64,000 nt of DNA, from positions 29,718,744 to 29,782,743 of the forward strand of contig CM046859.1 of NCBI GenBank assembly GCA_025617745.1. Direction: 5' to 3'. Origin of the DNA: Heliocidaris erythrogramma. Its lineage: Eukaryota > Echinodermata > Echinoidea > Camarodonta > Echinometridae. Below, piece by piece: positions 42,954-54,950 of the stretch. The notes beneath the pieces are model-generated. The model was not told the origin of the DNA. It saw nothing but the letters and a program-made list of their open reading frames with translations, and did not search any database. Made by a program: the position numbers and the translations under genes. Every line of letters starts with the position of its first letter. Position 1 is the first letter of the stretch.

Positions 42954-43392
42954 CCAACAGCCCACGAGACCGACAAATGCGACAATGTCGGTCTCTTAAA
43001 CCCCCAGAAAAACAAGCTGAAATGCCGGTCTTAGTTGCCGTCGGTCTAATAAACCCTCAGACAAATTTTCAAAAGGCTCGTCAGATGCAGACCGACGCTG
43101 TCGGTCTAGTAGGCTATCGGTCTCATGAACCGCCCATCTCGTCCGCTGTCCGTCGCGTGGGCCGTAGCTTCACGGATGATGTCATCATGTGCAAATCATT
43201 AGTGAATCGCCGGTCAGGTGATTCCAAATAATTATTATTACTTCTTTAGAGCTTTCAAATAACATATGAAAGTTCTTGGATTTTGTGCACTTAAAATAGA
43301 TTAATCACTCAGTCTCAAAGTAACAGAAGTGTTTCACGTATAGCTTTTGTTCCCCCTTTGAAAAGAACTCTAACGAAGAGTTTAACGCTTTT

Positions 43393-44145
43393 ATGAACAC
43401 AATCATGTCGCACCTCAATACACACATCCCCATCCGTGAAAAGAATCGCTCCAGCTACAAAAAAGTACCGAGAGCGCCTTGGCTCATAAAATATTTACTG
43501 AAATCAATCAACCGAAAAAATAACATGTTTTATAAATCAAAAACCCATCCATCACTAAAGAAAAATTATGAAAGCTACAGGAACACTCTTACTCGTATTC
43601 TCCGTCTAGAAAAAAAGAATTATTTTACAAATAAATTTAATGAACATAAAAACGACATTAAACAAACATGGAAAATTATCAACAACGTACTGAATAAAGG
43701 CTCACCTAAAGCTCACATCTCACAAATTGAACAAAGCGATTCTATCATCTCTGAACCTAACCGTCTAGTCGAAATTTTTAACACATACTTTGCAAACATT
43801 GGAGAAGACTTGGCCAAAAACATTCCTCCTATAAACAAATCATTTCTCAATTATCTAGATAACCCAGTCTCAAACAGGATATTTTTCACTCCTGTCACTG
43901 TTTACGAAGTATTTAATATAATAAATGATCTACCTAATAAAAAAAGCCACGGCCACGATTCCCTAGACAACTGTATACTAAAACAAATAGTATTTCAAAT
44001 AGCAGAACCCCTAATGCACATTTTTAATCTGTCTCTAAACTCAGGTGTGGTTCCCATCAAAATGAAAACTGCAAAAGTCGTCCCTATTAAAAAAAAAAAG
44101 GAAATAAACTCAGCCTTAGTAATTACAGACCCATCTCACTCCTAA
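43393..44145 (+). pseudogene. LINE ORF2 fragment, pre-RT region
   Basis: An open stretch of 250 codons (MNTIMSHLNTHIPIREKN..., SHGHDSLDNCILKQ). The open frame extends upstream without ATG (EKNSNEEFNAF), so the apparent Met is internal. It ends after a KKKK run near 44,090, where an A-tract indel shifts the RT frame. Retroelement protein, not a host gene. Confidence 0.85.
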
Positions 44146-44218
44146 CTTCACTATCAAAAATCCTTGAAAAAATTATATACAAACGTACGGTATCCTTTCT
44201 TAAAGACAACAATATTTT

Positions 44219-45009
44219 TTGCAATTTCCAATTTGGATTCAGAAAAAAACACAGCACTTCCCAAGCAGTCTTAACTCTTATATTAACACAATAACCAGCG
44301 CCATCGATAAAGCATCACACACGCTTGGAATCTTCCTGGACTTCTCCAAGGCCTTTGACACTATTGATCACACTATTTTATTATATAAATTATCCCATTA
44401 CGGGATTAGAGGAAAGGCCTTGGAGTGGTTCAGGAACTACCTTTCTAATAGAAACCAATATGTATCACTCAACGGGCACAGTTCTTCTATTAAACCAGTA
44501 AATTGTGGAGTACCACAGGGATCTCTCCTTGGACCCCTGCTTTTTATCTTATACATCAATGACTTTTATAAATCTTCCTCCATTTTATCTTTCATATTGG
44601 TTGCTGACGATTCCAATCTCTTTTTTTTCCCCATCGAGACCCTGCAAGTTTACTTTCAACATTCAATTCCGAGCTGAAACGTGTTACGGATTGGATAAAA
44701 GCGAATAAGTTGTCTCTAAACCTAAAGAAAACAAATTAGATGCTCTTCAGCAATACTCTTCAATCCCTGCCTGGTAATATTTTTTTTTATAACATAACTA
44801 TCGAAAAAGTGAAAACTACTAAATTCTTAGGTATAATAATTGACGATAAGCTCTCTTGGAAACCACATACTGATAACTTGTCAAAATTGATTTCGCGAAA
44901 CACAGGAGTAATTAATAAGTTGAAATATCAATTCCCATCCTTTATTTTGTTGTCTCTTTACCTAACCTTATGTTTTCCACATCTTAATTATGGAATTTTA
45001 GCATTTTAG
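44219..45009 (+). pseudogene. LINE reverse transcriptase fragments
   Basis: Two open pieces (44,219-44,677 and 44,740-45,009) in shifting frames carry RT blocks from the DFSKAFD motif through GVPQGS and ADDSN to the thumb-like KFLGIIIDDKLSWKPH. Indels around poly-T/poly-A tracts and a TAG before 44,740 make it a pseudogene. Confidence 0.88.
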
Positions 45010-46431
45010 CAACTCTACCGCGCAACAACTAAACAGATTACTATTACTTTAAAAAAAAGGCCATAAGGATTGTATCTCTTACAGGTTATCTCTCACATAC
45101 TGACCGGCTCTTTCATAGTAATAAAGTTCTCAAAGTGTCAGACTCATACCTATATTATCTGGGTCAATTTATGTTCCAACTAATAAATAATGAACTTCCG
45201 AATGCTCTCTCAGACCTTTTCACAACTAACAATACACTCCACAACTACCCAACGAGACAATCAAATTTTTCCATCTTCCCCGCACGAGAACGCTCCTAGC
45301 ACACAAAACATTCGTCTTTACAGGTCCCAAATTTTGGAACAGTCTCGATCCAGACCTTAAGGAAATAGAGAGACTGCACCATTTAAAAAAAAAACAATTG
45401 AAATCTCTTTTGCTGAAACCATATACTAGAATGCTGCATGGTTGCTGATCTCGATCTGTACTTCGCTTCTCTCTTCGCTCTTCTCTCTTTTCTTTTCTCT
45501 CTTTCTCTCTCTCCACACACACACTCTCTCTCTCTCACTCTCTATTTCTCGTTCACTCTATAACTATTTAATTTTTTAATGTTCTCTTTTGTTTCCATCT
45601 GCTGATTTCCGTCCTTTCTTTGTTTCTTCTCATCTTAATCTCCACATTCTACTTTCCAGCTCCTTTTCTTCGTTAAATGGGGACTTAACTCGACAAGCCT
45701 CGCTTTTAATAGGTTACCCCACAAGTGTATATACTGTATGCGTTTATTACATCTACTGGAAGATATTTATTATACTGAGTTGTTATGATATATGTATTAT
45801 CCTTTGTATTATGCCATATGTATATGTTTATAATTTGCTTTCTCATGTATATATGTAAACCGATTGTGGAAACAAATCAAATCAAATCAAATCAAAGAAT
45901 ACTACCACCTATGTATCATGCAATGCACTTTGATGTTTTTTTTTTTTTATAATCACATTCTACACTTATCTTTTGAAATTAATTATAACTTCAGAATACA
46001 ATGATGAAAAAAAAATCAAAGCTTAAGATACTGCCTGAAAAACAGGCCTTGAATGTAAGAAGAAAGAACAGAAATTAAAATTTATACGGACAGTATAACT
46101 GAGAATAAAGACTGGTCGCATATGGAAATATTGGTTGCATAAATTTTATGAGCACAGCAGTATCTGTCGCAGACGACCGATTTCACAGTTCGATACTACA
46201 TGTCCATCTGCTCATGCGCAGACACCCTCCGGACCGATTTTAGCTGACCTGTTAAGACCAATTAATTACCTTAGATTTGAGAAAACATGACTCTCGAGTA
46301 TAGTTATACGGATCAGCATCCAATTTTACTGACCAGTTTGTTCAAGATGCAAGGCACGGAATGGTAAGTGTGTTCATTCATCTAATTTAATGAACTTTAT
46401 AGAAAGCATTTTAATGAGGGTCGAATTGTGA

Positions 46432-46535
46432 TGATGAGGTGCCGAGAGAGCCATGCAGCGTAACCTGGGCAACGTGACCTCGGGGCGGGCCCCGTCGGGT
46501 CGTCGTTGCCACGGCGCCGTGTTGCAGAAATCACT
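46432..46535 (+). other. CpG-rich patch with a short ORF, possible promoter/first exon
   Basis: A sharp rise in G+C and CpG within AT-rich DNA. An ATG at 46,455 opens a 32-codon frame (MQRNLGNVTSGRAPSGRR...). Just upstream, CACGGAATGGTAAGTG near 46,355 looks like a splice donor. No homology recognised. Confidence 0.2.
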
Positions 46536-47841
46536 ACATTTTTAAACTACAGCTATTCAGTCCTTGTGCCGCTGAAACAGGGGATTACTATGACAATAGA
46601 TATGTTCACAATGCTTCCACATATGTGGATGTGAACTTTATTTCAAGAACCCTTGGTGACGGCTGACGAGCCATTAAATTCCAAGGTGATGAATTTTGAA
46701 TTTTGAAATACGGGACTTTTCTGGACAATGACTTGGACTTGGAGTTGGAGGCCATGATGTTGCAAAATGTTCAAGTAAATAGCGAGCGAGCGAAGCCAGC
46801 AAGTGAAATCAAGTGCTTCTGCTTGTGCATTATTATAGGGTATATCCATCCATTTGTAGTTTTATATATCATGTTGTTGGTAATTACCTTCCGGGTTCAA
46901 AAGAGGTTTGATACAGGACATGGGAAAATACTGGGACGATCCCGGAAAAAATGGGAAGTCTGGTCACCGTCGTTGTTCTTTATTTTATTTCGCAATTAAT
47001 TATTCATCTAGCATTTGATCGGATAGAATATCCGCCGTATACAATAGTTGTTGCTATGGTGGGCAAGCTAAGTACGCTTTCTTGTAAAGATCAACGGTTG
47101 TTCATACTACGTTGTTGTTCATGTTGTTCATACAACGTTGTTGTGTTCATGAACGGTTGTCCATACAGTCATTAACAAATAAGAGGTGAAACATTATTTA
47201 TATCGCATTGCTGCGTTGTAGATTATGTTCATTTTTGTTTACATCACTCGAATCTGTACATCGTGCATGGATTACAACTACAAGCCGTCAGCAGAATGAT
47301 TTGTGGAAGTTTTTCTGTCAAAATAAATGTGCAGGATAAACTGTAGATATATCATGGTGACGCTTACCCATTGACATGATGTTTCATAGCAAATGGGCCG
47401 AGAGTCTGTCGCGTCACAAAGTATCTCGCCACCACGACACAATAGTTAAGCATTCAAGACAGCTGTGTTATTGACACACGGGCGTAGTAAATTTCTACAT
47501 GAAAGTACATAGCTGCATGATTTTAGAAAGAAGTCACATAGCACATGATAACTTGCATGCTCCCCTATTGTGTTCTTGTCAAATAAACAGGTGCAGATGA
47601 TCCAACACGTGTTGCTACATAATCACGGACAGTGAGGCAGGGCGGGTGACGTTGATATCGATAATAATATTTATAACTCTGAAATCATTCAGAAACCTCT
47701 CTCCTTGGCTCTGTTTCATAAAACTTGTAATCAATAACAACTGTCAAAGTTATACAAATTTGCTGTCAGCCAATCAGATGCAAGTATTTTAGGAGCTTAT
47801 AATATATATATATACATGTATATATATAGATATATATATAT

Positions 47842-47964
47842 AAATGTGAAAGAAATGAGAGAATAATGGTTGCGTAGCTTAAATCAAAGTTCCCCAGAGG
47901 TGTCCTCCCTGGGGAACTTTGATTTAAGCTACGCAACCATTATTCTCTCATTTCTTTCACATTT
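47842..47964. repeat. Perfect palindrome, 54-bp arms
   Basis: AAATGTGAAAGAAATGAGAG ... CAAAGTTCCCC at 47,842-47,895 and its exact reverse complement at 47,911-47,964, with a 15-bp loop. No mismatch found. It is preceded by a TA microsatellite and a truncated MITE. Confidence 0.95.
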
Positions 47965-48416
47965 GTATTTATTTCCACGAGATTTGCCAAAGCTGTTGTA
48001 TATGTTATTTCCTTACACAATTATATATATATCAGTTATTGAAACTTGTTATTTATGTGGAAAGTTTTATAAGTGTTGCGTGTCCCATCTCAACGATTCA
48101 TGCCATTGGCCCGAAGAAACCGATACAATTTTCATTATAAAATAACTCTTCACAGATTTGATACCACATTGAAACACAAGAATATTATGACAATATTCAA
48201 TATTTTTTATTAAACCTGAAAAGAATTAATCCTCATATGTTTTGTGGGTAGAGTATGTCAAAGAGTGGTGGTGCGTTACTACTCACTTTGGTGTTAAGCT
48301 ATTACAATCTTCACAAATTTGAAATTAAATCTTGTTGCGTTTTTTATACGCACTGTAGATCTATGGGTCTATTTACTATAACAATTATTAGTGTATGTAC
48401 TATATATGCACCATTA

Positions 48417-48573
48417 GGGCCCCGTTGCATAAAACTTACCATCAGTGGTAACTCTGCTATCAATGGTAACTACCATGGTAACATCACTCAACAGCCAATC
48501 AAAATCAAGGTTTCCATGGGAGTTACTATTGGTGGCAAGGTTACCGTTAATGGTAAGTTTTATGCAACAGGGA
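48417..48573. mobile_element. MITE with GTTGCATAAAACTTACCAT ends
   Basis: GGCCCCGTTGCATAAAACTT and AAGTTTTATGCAACAGGG are inverted ends; the inside repeats GGTAAC and its complement several times. A cousin of the CCCTGTTTCATAAAACTTG family, judged by the shared CATAAAACTT. Confidence 0.75.
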
Positions 48574-49450
48574 CTATATGAACTCCAAAACTCCAAAACT
48601 GCACTCGGGATAACTTGGTTACATGTATATGAATGTAGTGTTTTAAAGAAAAAAAATACTGAGATTAAAAACTCATTAAAGGTTTCTTCTGCATGCAATC
48701 GTCGTCTTTAGTATACCATACTTTCATCAGAGAGACAAAATATCGTAGTCCGTACAGTTTTACGAGAGAAATTTTGCGGTTCAAGAACAGTGATTATAGA
48801 AATACTTGTCTTGACAGGGCTAAAAAAAACAACAGCAACACAAGATTCTACTCCAAATGGAAATACATAATACAAGCCACACACCATCAATCACAAAATA
48901 AGACAAAAATAACACTGAATTCAGTTCTTAAAATAGAAATGTTAAATATATTTTACACCTCGTTAAAGATTCCGACTCAGACACAGTCTCCTTGAAATAA
49001 ATACTTCTGCAAACATTTCACAGGACTATAATGTCAGTAATAATTTACAAGAGATAATGAGTATTAGCTTATTGAATAAAGAAATGTTCTCTCCCTATAT
49101 ATGACGTGTTTAAGTAGACTATTATCAAAGCGAGTTGCAATGAATGACTTCCGCCTAACACGTTATTGCAATAACCAACAGTCATTGTTCAGAATAGAAT
49201 GATATCAGTCAAATTACAACCAGTTTTGAATATATACAAAAAACATTGACAGTTATCTCATAAATTCGTTACAAATACGTCAAAAAATTACTGAAATTGT
49301 TGATTATACACTACTAAAATCTAAAGGTATGAAAACAACTTGTAAATGGACTGAGGGGTGATGTTTTCAAAATGCTGTATATCACTCCTTGTTTTATTTG
49401 ATGCGAAAAGTTGCATCCAGCATGATAAAGCCGTTATTTTAATATCTTCT

Positions 49451-49652
49451 ACACTGCAAAAAAAGTCTGTAATTTTACAGCAAATCTGGTGTCAGCAGAG
49501 TCGCCATAACTTCTGATGTAAAAATACAGATTAGTTGTTACTTTTTCCTATGAAAATGATGCACAAATAACATCAGATTAGCTGTTATGAGTAAATACAG
49601 AACTATAACCTGTATTTTTTCCCTGTAAAAATACAGATATTTTTTACAGTGT
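49451..49652. mobile_element. MITE with CACTGYAAAAAA ends
   Basis: CACTGCAAAAAAAGTCTGTA and its near inverse ending TATTTTTTACAGTG, each bordered by TA. The ends pair over about 30 bp. Inner repeats of TACAGA/TGTAAAA. Confidence 0.75.
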
Positions 49653-50907
49653 ATAGTTTGACAGCACTGATAAATAACTATAGTTTATAGAGTGTAACCT
49701 CTTCTGATAAATAAACAGTCGTCGTTACTGTTGTAAAATGTGAGTTGGTCTTGCTGTCGGTTCTCATAAGGCCAAGATCGACGTAGGTTCGAATCCAAGT
49801 TGGACATTTCGGATGGTGACGTAACTGACGTCAAAGTTCTGATATATTTATGCTTCTTAACGTTTACATTTGATTAATATAATGCATGTACGACAATCAT
49901 ACACACAATGTACACTTCGCCAATTTTTTTTTTACAATGCGATTACATGTATTTAGTCTTAATAACGGATAGTGGTTTGTAACTTTATAAGTTAGAAAAA
50001 AATCATGAACCTATGAAGAGAAATATAGTATAGGTATTTTAAAATGATTTGCAATCAGTACGCATTTAAGTCAATGATTTACAACAAGCTTTTCTTTTGG
50101 ACGTAATCATGATTTAAATTGCGATTAAAACTAAAAATAAAATCGCCAACCCTGATAGTACACAGAGTTACCTTATTAACAAAGAGCAAACAAGAATTTA
50201 AAAAAAAAAACGACAACCACGTACCATATAATAGAGAACGCATTATTTGGAAAGAAGGGATTGGACAAGTTTAATTAATACAGTATAAATTAGAGATCAT
50301 GGAAGTTCCACAAGGAGAGGGAAGGTTTACCACTAAATAAAAATTACGAAAACGTACAATTTTGAAAGTACATTAGTTTTCCAATTTGCCAATTATTATT
50401 TTATTTTAGTTTTATTTTTTGTGGGGGCATAACTACAATAAATGTATAAAACTATAGTAAAAAGTTCCTTTTAAGACTTCTATACACGATGTTTGTGAAG
50501 ATGCAGTCAGAAGCCTAGAAAAAGCAATTTCTGGTTTTATGTATTCGGCCCACTGACATTAAGAAATGCTGTTATAACATCGATGAGTAATTTATTAATA
50601 ACCACCACCGGCTGCAATGTAATGCCGTATCAACAGAAAGATTTTTCAATTTCGTAGCAGTCATGTTTATTGAAGACATTTGTATGAAATGTCACGAGTT
50701 AAATATGAGGTATAATGTTGCTTAACGTATTTTATATCACGACCCAATTTTCTGCAGTATTTGGTAATTAATGTAGACTGTCAACTAAAAGCTTTGACCT
50801 TCATCTTTCAACATTAATGTAAACACCGAAGAAAATTGATGATGATTACCTTTTAAACTAGAAACTCGTGAAAAAAAATGTACCGAGACGAATATTGGAG
50901 GAAATCC

Positions 50908-51625
50908 GGGGGACGAGTGTCTGTGATCATGGGGGAAGAGTGTCTGTGATCATGGGGGAAGAGTGTCTGTGATCATGGGGGAAGAGTGTCTGTGATCATG
51001 GGGGAAGAGTGTCTGTGATCATGGGGGAAGAGTGTCTGTGATCATGGGGGAAGAGTGTCTGTGATCATGGGGGAAGAGTGTCTGTGATCATGGGGGAAGA
51101 GTGTCTGTGATCATGGGGGAAGAGTGTCTGTGGTCATGGGGGAAGAGTGTCTGTGATCATGGGGGAAGAGTGTCTGTGATCATGGGGAAGAGTGTCTGTG
51201 ATCATGGGGGAAGAGTGTCTGTGATCATGGGGGAAGAGTGTCTGTGATCATGGGGGAAGAGTGTATGTGGTCATGGGGGAAGAGTGTCTGTGATCATGGG
51301 GGAAGAGTGTCTGTGATCATGGGGGAAGAGTGTGTGTGATCATGGGGGAAGAGTGTCTGTGATCATGGGGGAAGAGTGTCTGTGATCATGGGGGAAGAGT
51401 GTCTGTGATCATGGGGGAAGAGTGTCTGTGATCATGGGGGAAGAGTGTATGTGGTCATGGGGGAAGAGTGTGTGTGATCATGGGGGAAGAGTGTCTGTGA
51501 TCATGGGGGAAGAGTGTCTGTGATCATGGGGCAAGAGTGTCTGTGATCATGGGGCAAGAGTGTCTGTGATCATGGGGAAGAGTGTCTGTGATCATGGGGG
51601 AAGAGTGTCTGTGATCATGGGGGAA
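50908..51625 (+). repeat. 23-bp minisatellite, ~31 copies
   Basis: Unit GGGGGAAGAGTGTCTGTGATCAT without spacers; a few copies vary (GTATGTGGTCAT, GTGTGTGATCAT, four-G forms). 23 is not a multiple of 3 and the low-complexity frame on the minus strand is a by-product. Confidence 0.97.
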
Positions 51626-51702
51626 AAAAGAGGGAGACGGAGGAACATCATTGTGTAAGATGAGTGTAACCAATACCTCAGTCACACCGACGAGACAGTC
51701 AT

Positions 51703-51855
51703 CAGGGTCCCGTTTCATAAAACTTGTTATCAATAACAAGTTACAATAACTGTTATAAGCTACTGAAATCTTCGCATCTGATTGGCTGAGAGCAAATTTG
51801 TCATAGAAATGGGGCAGTTGTTATCGATAACAAGTTTTTATGAAACGGGCCCCTG
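51703..51855. mobile_element. MITE, CCCGTTTCATAAAACTTG family (best copy)
   Basis: Ends CAGGGTCCCGTTTCATAAAA and its inverse ending ACGGGCCCCTG; inner hairpin halves TTATCAATAACAAG / GTTATCGATAACAAG; core TTCGCATCTGATTGGCTGAG. Directly follows the minisatellite. Confidence 0.8.
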
Positions 51856-53434
51856 ACCAAACAAAAAATTACATTACCCTGCATTGAAAAGAATCGATCG
51901 ATTTGGAATCGATGTGGAATCGGTTTGGTAGAGTGACTGTGGTATAATATAAGAAGTAAACGGAAGGGAGATGAAATTACAAACGTGTCTGATTAATATT
52001 TATCGGACAATACAGTTGCCCTTTCGCATGTCGAAAAAAACAACTCTTGCAGTAGAAAAGTCCGTGAAAGGTGTGTGTGCGTTGTGTGTGTTGGGGGACT
52101 TTTGTTCAAAATGGTAAAGTGTTTTCTTAATAGGTACCATCAAAGGGGGGGGGGGGGGGGCTCTGTTTTGTTTAACGTCGTTAAGTCGTTAAGTGTACTC
52201 ACCATGTACGAGTAGAATTCGTCCGGTTCATAGATAAGTGAATAATTGGGGGGGGGGGGGGCTATATACCGTTTACGTGAGCCTGGTTCGTCCAGTTCAT
52301 GAAAGAAGAGACGTCCGGGCTGAAGCGAGAGGAATTGTCATTCCATATACTTTATACAAGAGCCTAAAGACACATGACGGATATTATAACGTCTCTGTGA
52401 GTCAGGTGGATGGACAGTTATTACTCTCCTTGGTATAGTTAATACCCGCGGCTAGAAGGGGATCCATGTCCAAACAGTGTTTGTCCATACGGTCTTTTAT
52501 CTCCTGATTTTGTCAGGTTATAACTATCACGCTACATTTTAGTAACATTTTGTTTTCCATACGATGTGAGATTCCACACCTTAACTAAGATTGATCTCGC
52601 ATCAATACGGACAGCGCATTGGCGTGACATCTGACAGCCTATGAACATGGACTCTCGAAAAATATAAAATATTATAAAATAAGTATGGACATCTCCAAGC
52701 ATCCGACACAACTTACATGTCAGAAACGGAAAGTGAGAATGTCATATCTTAAAGAAATACATAAAAAAAACAAATAATGAATAGAGCGGGCGCTTTTCAA
52801 TATAATTATGTTTTTTGGAAGAATTTGCATCTTCATCTTTCCTCGGGGAACGAACGCTTTCCCTTTTTTCTTTTTCTCCGAAGCCACCAAAATGCGGTAA
52901 CAATTTGTTTAGTCCGTGTCCGTACTGATTTCTCTTCGTCCATATGTTATTTTGCACCTTGATGTGTGTTTCCTGATCTGTTTGTGAAATACAAACGAAT
53001 ACAAAAGGGGAAATGTGTAAATTGTTTTTAATCCGTTCAAACAAAGTCACCCACAGCAAGTTATGGTTACATTGATGGTCAGTTGAATACTCAATACAGT
53101 TAAAAAAATAGTCAACTAAATGATGTGCTCTTTGCAAAGTGTGAAAGTGACACCATGATATTGAAATAATGAGAACAGAAAAACACTGCAAGAAAAAGGA
53201 AAGAAATCAAGGTCGTTTATTTGAAGTCTAGCCACGGCAAAATTACTATGTAGAGCACTGATCTCTACGTATAAGTTTTTTTTTTCGTAGAGGTCAGTGG
53301 TGTATAGTCGCCGGATTATGTAGGTTAACGGTCGTTTAATGAATTCTGTTGTCGGATTGTGTTGTTCGGTTTACGGTTCTTGTTTTTGTCTGTGGTCACG
53401 ACGGTACACTGTGACACGTTTTTATCTACGAGAC

Positions 53435-53471
<37 letters not shown>

Positions 53472-53992
53472 GATGGAGAGAGAGAAAGAGACCCCCAAGA
53501 AAAAACCCCACCCCAAACAAAGAAGCAAACAAACAACTAACCCATACATTAATAAAGGGATAAATAAAGTACTTTCCGTTTACACTGTAACGTGTTCTGA
53601 ATTAGATCGCTCTTACTCGCCCTATGTGAATCATTGAACGTAAAATGGCGCATATTACACAATTATGTCTTCAAAATAATTCTCTTCAATGAATAGGTTA
53701 AAATACAATAAAGTATGAAATAATATAATTACACAGAAATGCGCTAAACGGCAATTTTGCCAACTCTTGTATCCAATATAGCTATCCACAGACCAACGCG
53801 CGTACGGATGCAAAATTGTTTAGTACTGCTACATGAACACATCCTTGTTTATGTCATAAAAATAGCAATGCAATTTCCACATTAAGATCATTTTGTACAA
53901 AATTTACTTCAGTTACAAGTTTAATATTCATAGAAATCAAACACTCGGTAAAGTAATAATCAAGGATGAACAATCTCAAACGCAAAAGCCTA

Positions 53993-54178
53993 AAGGGCCG
54001 GTCACATTTGTTCGATAACGATAACGATAACGAGACTTTTAATTAAAGGTACACCGTAGAGCTGCCCAACTATTAACAGACACGAGCATACTCACACGTG
54101 CACATACCATATTTAGTAGGGTGTATCTTTAATTGAAAATGTCTTTATCATTATCGGACAAATGTGACCAGCCCTTAA
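53993..54178. mobile_element. Nested MITEs with AAAGGGCYGGTCACATTTGT ends
   Basis: Outer ends GGGCCGGTCACATTTGTTCG and CGGACAAATGTGACCAGCCC; inside at about 54,043-54,134 a second inverted pair AAAGGTACACC / GGGTGTATCTTT. A third, partial copy of both follows at 54,174-54,700, so this family inserts into itself. Confidence 0.6.
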
Positions 54179-54802
54179 AGGTACACCCTTGAGCTGCCCT
54201 ACTATAAAAGTGATTTGGTAGCTTTCTAGAGGCTTGATAAAATCTGAGCTGCCTGGCCTTACATGCTATCAGTGTATGTAATATGGTGTAAAAATGAAGC
54301 CCAGGGGGGAAAAAAGCACTTCAAAATCATTATATCCTTCACAGAAGTAAACATATGCATATGACCGGAAATGCCAGACTCGTTTTCCCCCATAGACTCA
54401 CTGTTATACTAAAGAGTATATGGCCATGCGCTTTCGTAAATGGGAGTATTCAGTCATAAATATCTTATAATAGCATGATATATTTAAAAACATTTCTATG
54501 CCTGGCTATTTATTTATCCTTCTTAACATCATTATACAAGACAGATATATCAAAATTCAACAATGTATTAAATCAAGCCTCCACAAAGTTACCGAATCCC
54601 TTTAAGATACACGAGGAAACTCACACGTGCAAACACCATAGTTTGTAGGGTGTACCTTCAGGTGAAAATCTTGTTGTCGTTGTGACCAGCTCTTAAAGGT
54701 GAGTTATTTTGATGGATTCAGTACCCTATACACATTTTATTCGTGTTGAATAAAATGTTTCACAGCATTTTCGATTGTTTTTATTCATTTTGTAAAAAGA
54801 TA

Positions 54803-54950
54803 TTCCAGGGGAGCGTGTTATCAAGTGTTTTGTCAGTGATTTTTATCCACTACTGTTATAAGCTATTGAAATCCTTGCATCTGATCGGCTGACAGCAATT
54901 TTGTCGGCAAAAATCACAGACAAAACACTTGATGAAACACTCCCCTGGAA
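54803..54950. mobile_element. MITE, GGGGAGCGTTTCATCAAGC family (copy 2)
   Basis: TTCCAGGGGAGCGTGTTATC on the left and GATGAAACACTCCCCTGGAA on the right; core CTTGCATCTGATCGGCTGAC shared with the other MITE family. Confidence 0.78.

Larger units (their letters stand above)
35641..43229. other. Gene-poor repeat-rich interval
   Basis: No supported gene. It holds the hAT-like elements at 36,169-36,501, 40,234-40,492 and 42,289-42,953, the 37.1-37.8 kb tandem repeat, an AT microsatellite (about 38,960-39,020), the 322-bp palindrome at 39,779-40,100, a CT microsatellite (41,822-41,946) and several G/C homopolymers. The remaining stretches (for example 37,770-38,950 and 40,500-41,820) show nothing I can name. 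Confidence 0.7.
43230..45897 (+). mobile_element. 5'-truncated, frame-broken non-LTR retrotransposon (CR1/Rex-like)
   Basis: The pre-RT region lies at 43,345-44,090 and the reverse transcriptase at 44,100-45,010. Motifs include FGFRKKHSTSQA, FLDFSKAFDTIDH, CGVPQGSLLGPLLF and VADDSNLF in the catalytic position usually written F/Y-ADD. The frame is interrupted near 44,090, 44,240-44,290, 44,590-44,680 and by a stop at about 44,739. The C-terminal end of the protein is also broken after 45,007. The 3' end is a (CAAAT)n tail at 45,875-45,896. The endonuclease domain is missing. Product would be an inactive remnant; plus orientation, antisense to both neighbours. Confidence 0.9.

Noticed and set aside
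42833-43231. 132-codon plus-strand frame
   Set aside because: It spans the end of a hAT-like element and a short-repeat tract; an accident of composition.
43393-45009. Active retrotransposon or host RT-like gene
   Set aside because: Several frameshifts and a stop within the RT, a missing endonuclease domain and a truncated 5' end show an inactive LINE copy.
50908-51625. Possible CRISPR array
   Set aside because: The 23-bp units are directly adjacent without unique spacers and the DNA is animal; it is a minisatellite.
52238-52438. 66-codon frame starting next to a G run
   Set aside because: The start is created by the homopolymer; no similarity recognised and no exon boundaries.
52742-53191. 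149-codon minus-strand open frame
   Set aside because: No recognisable domain, low-complexity ends, no flanking splice or promoter evidence; likely chance.
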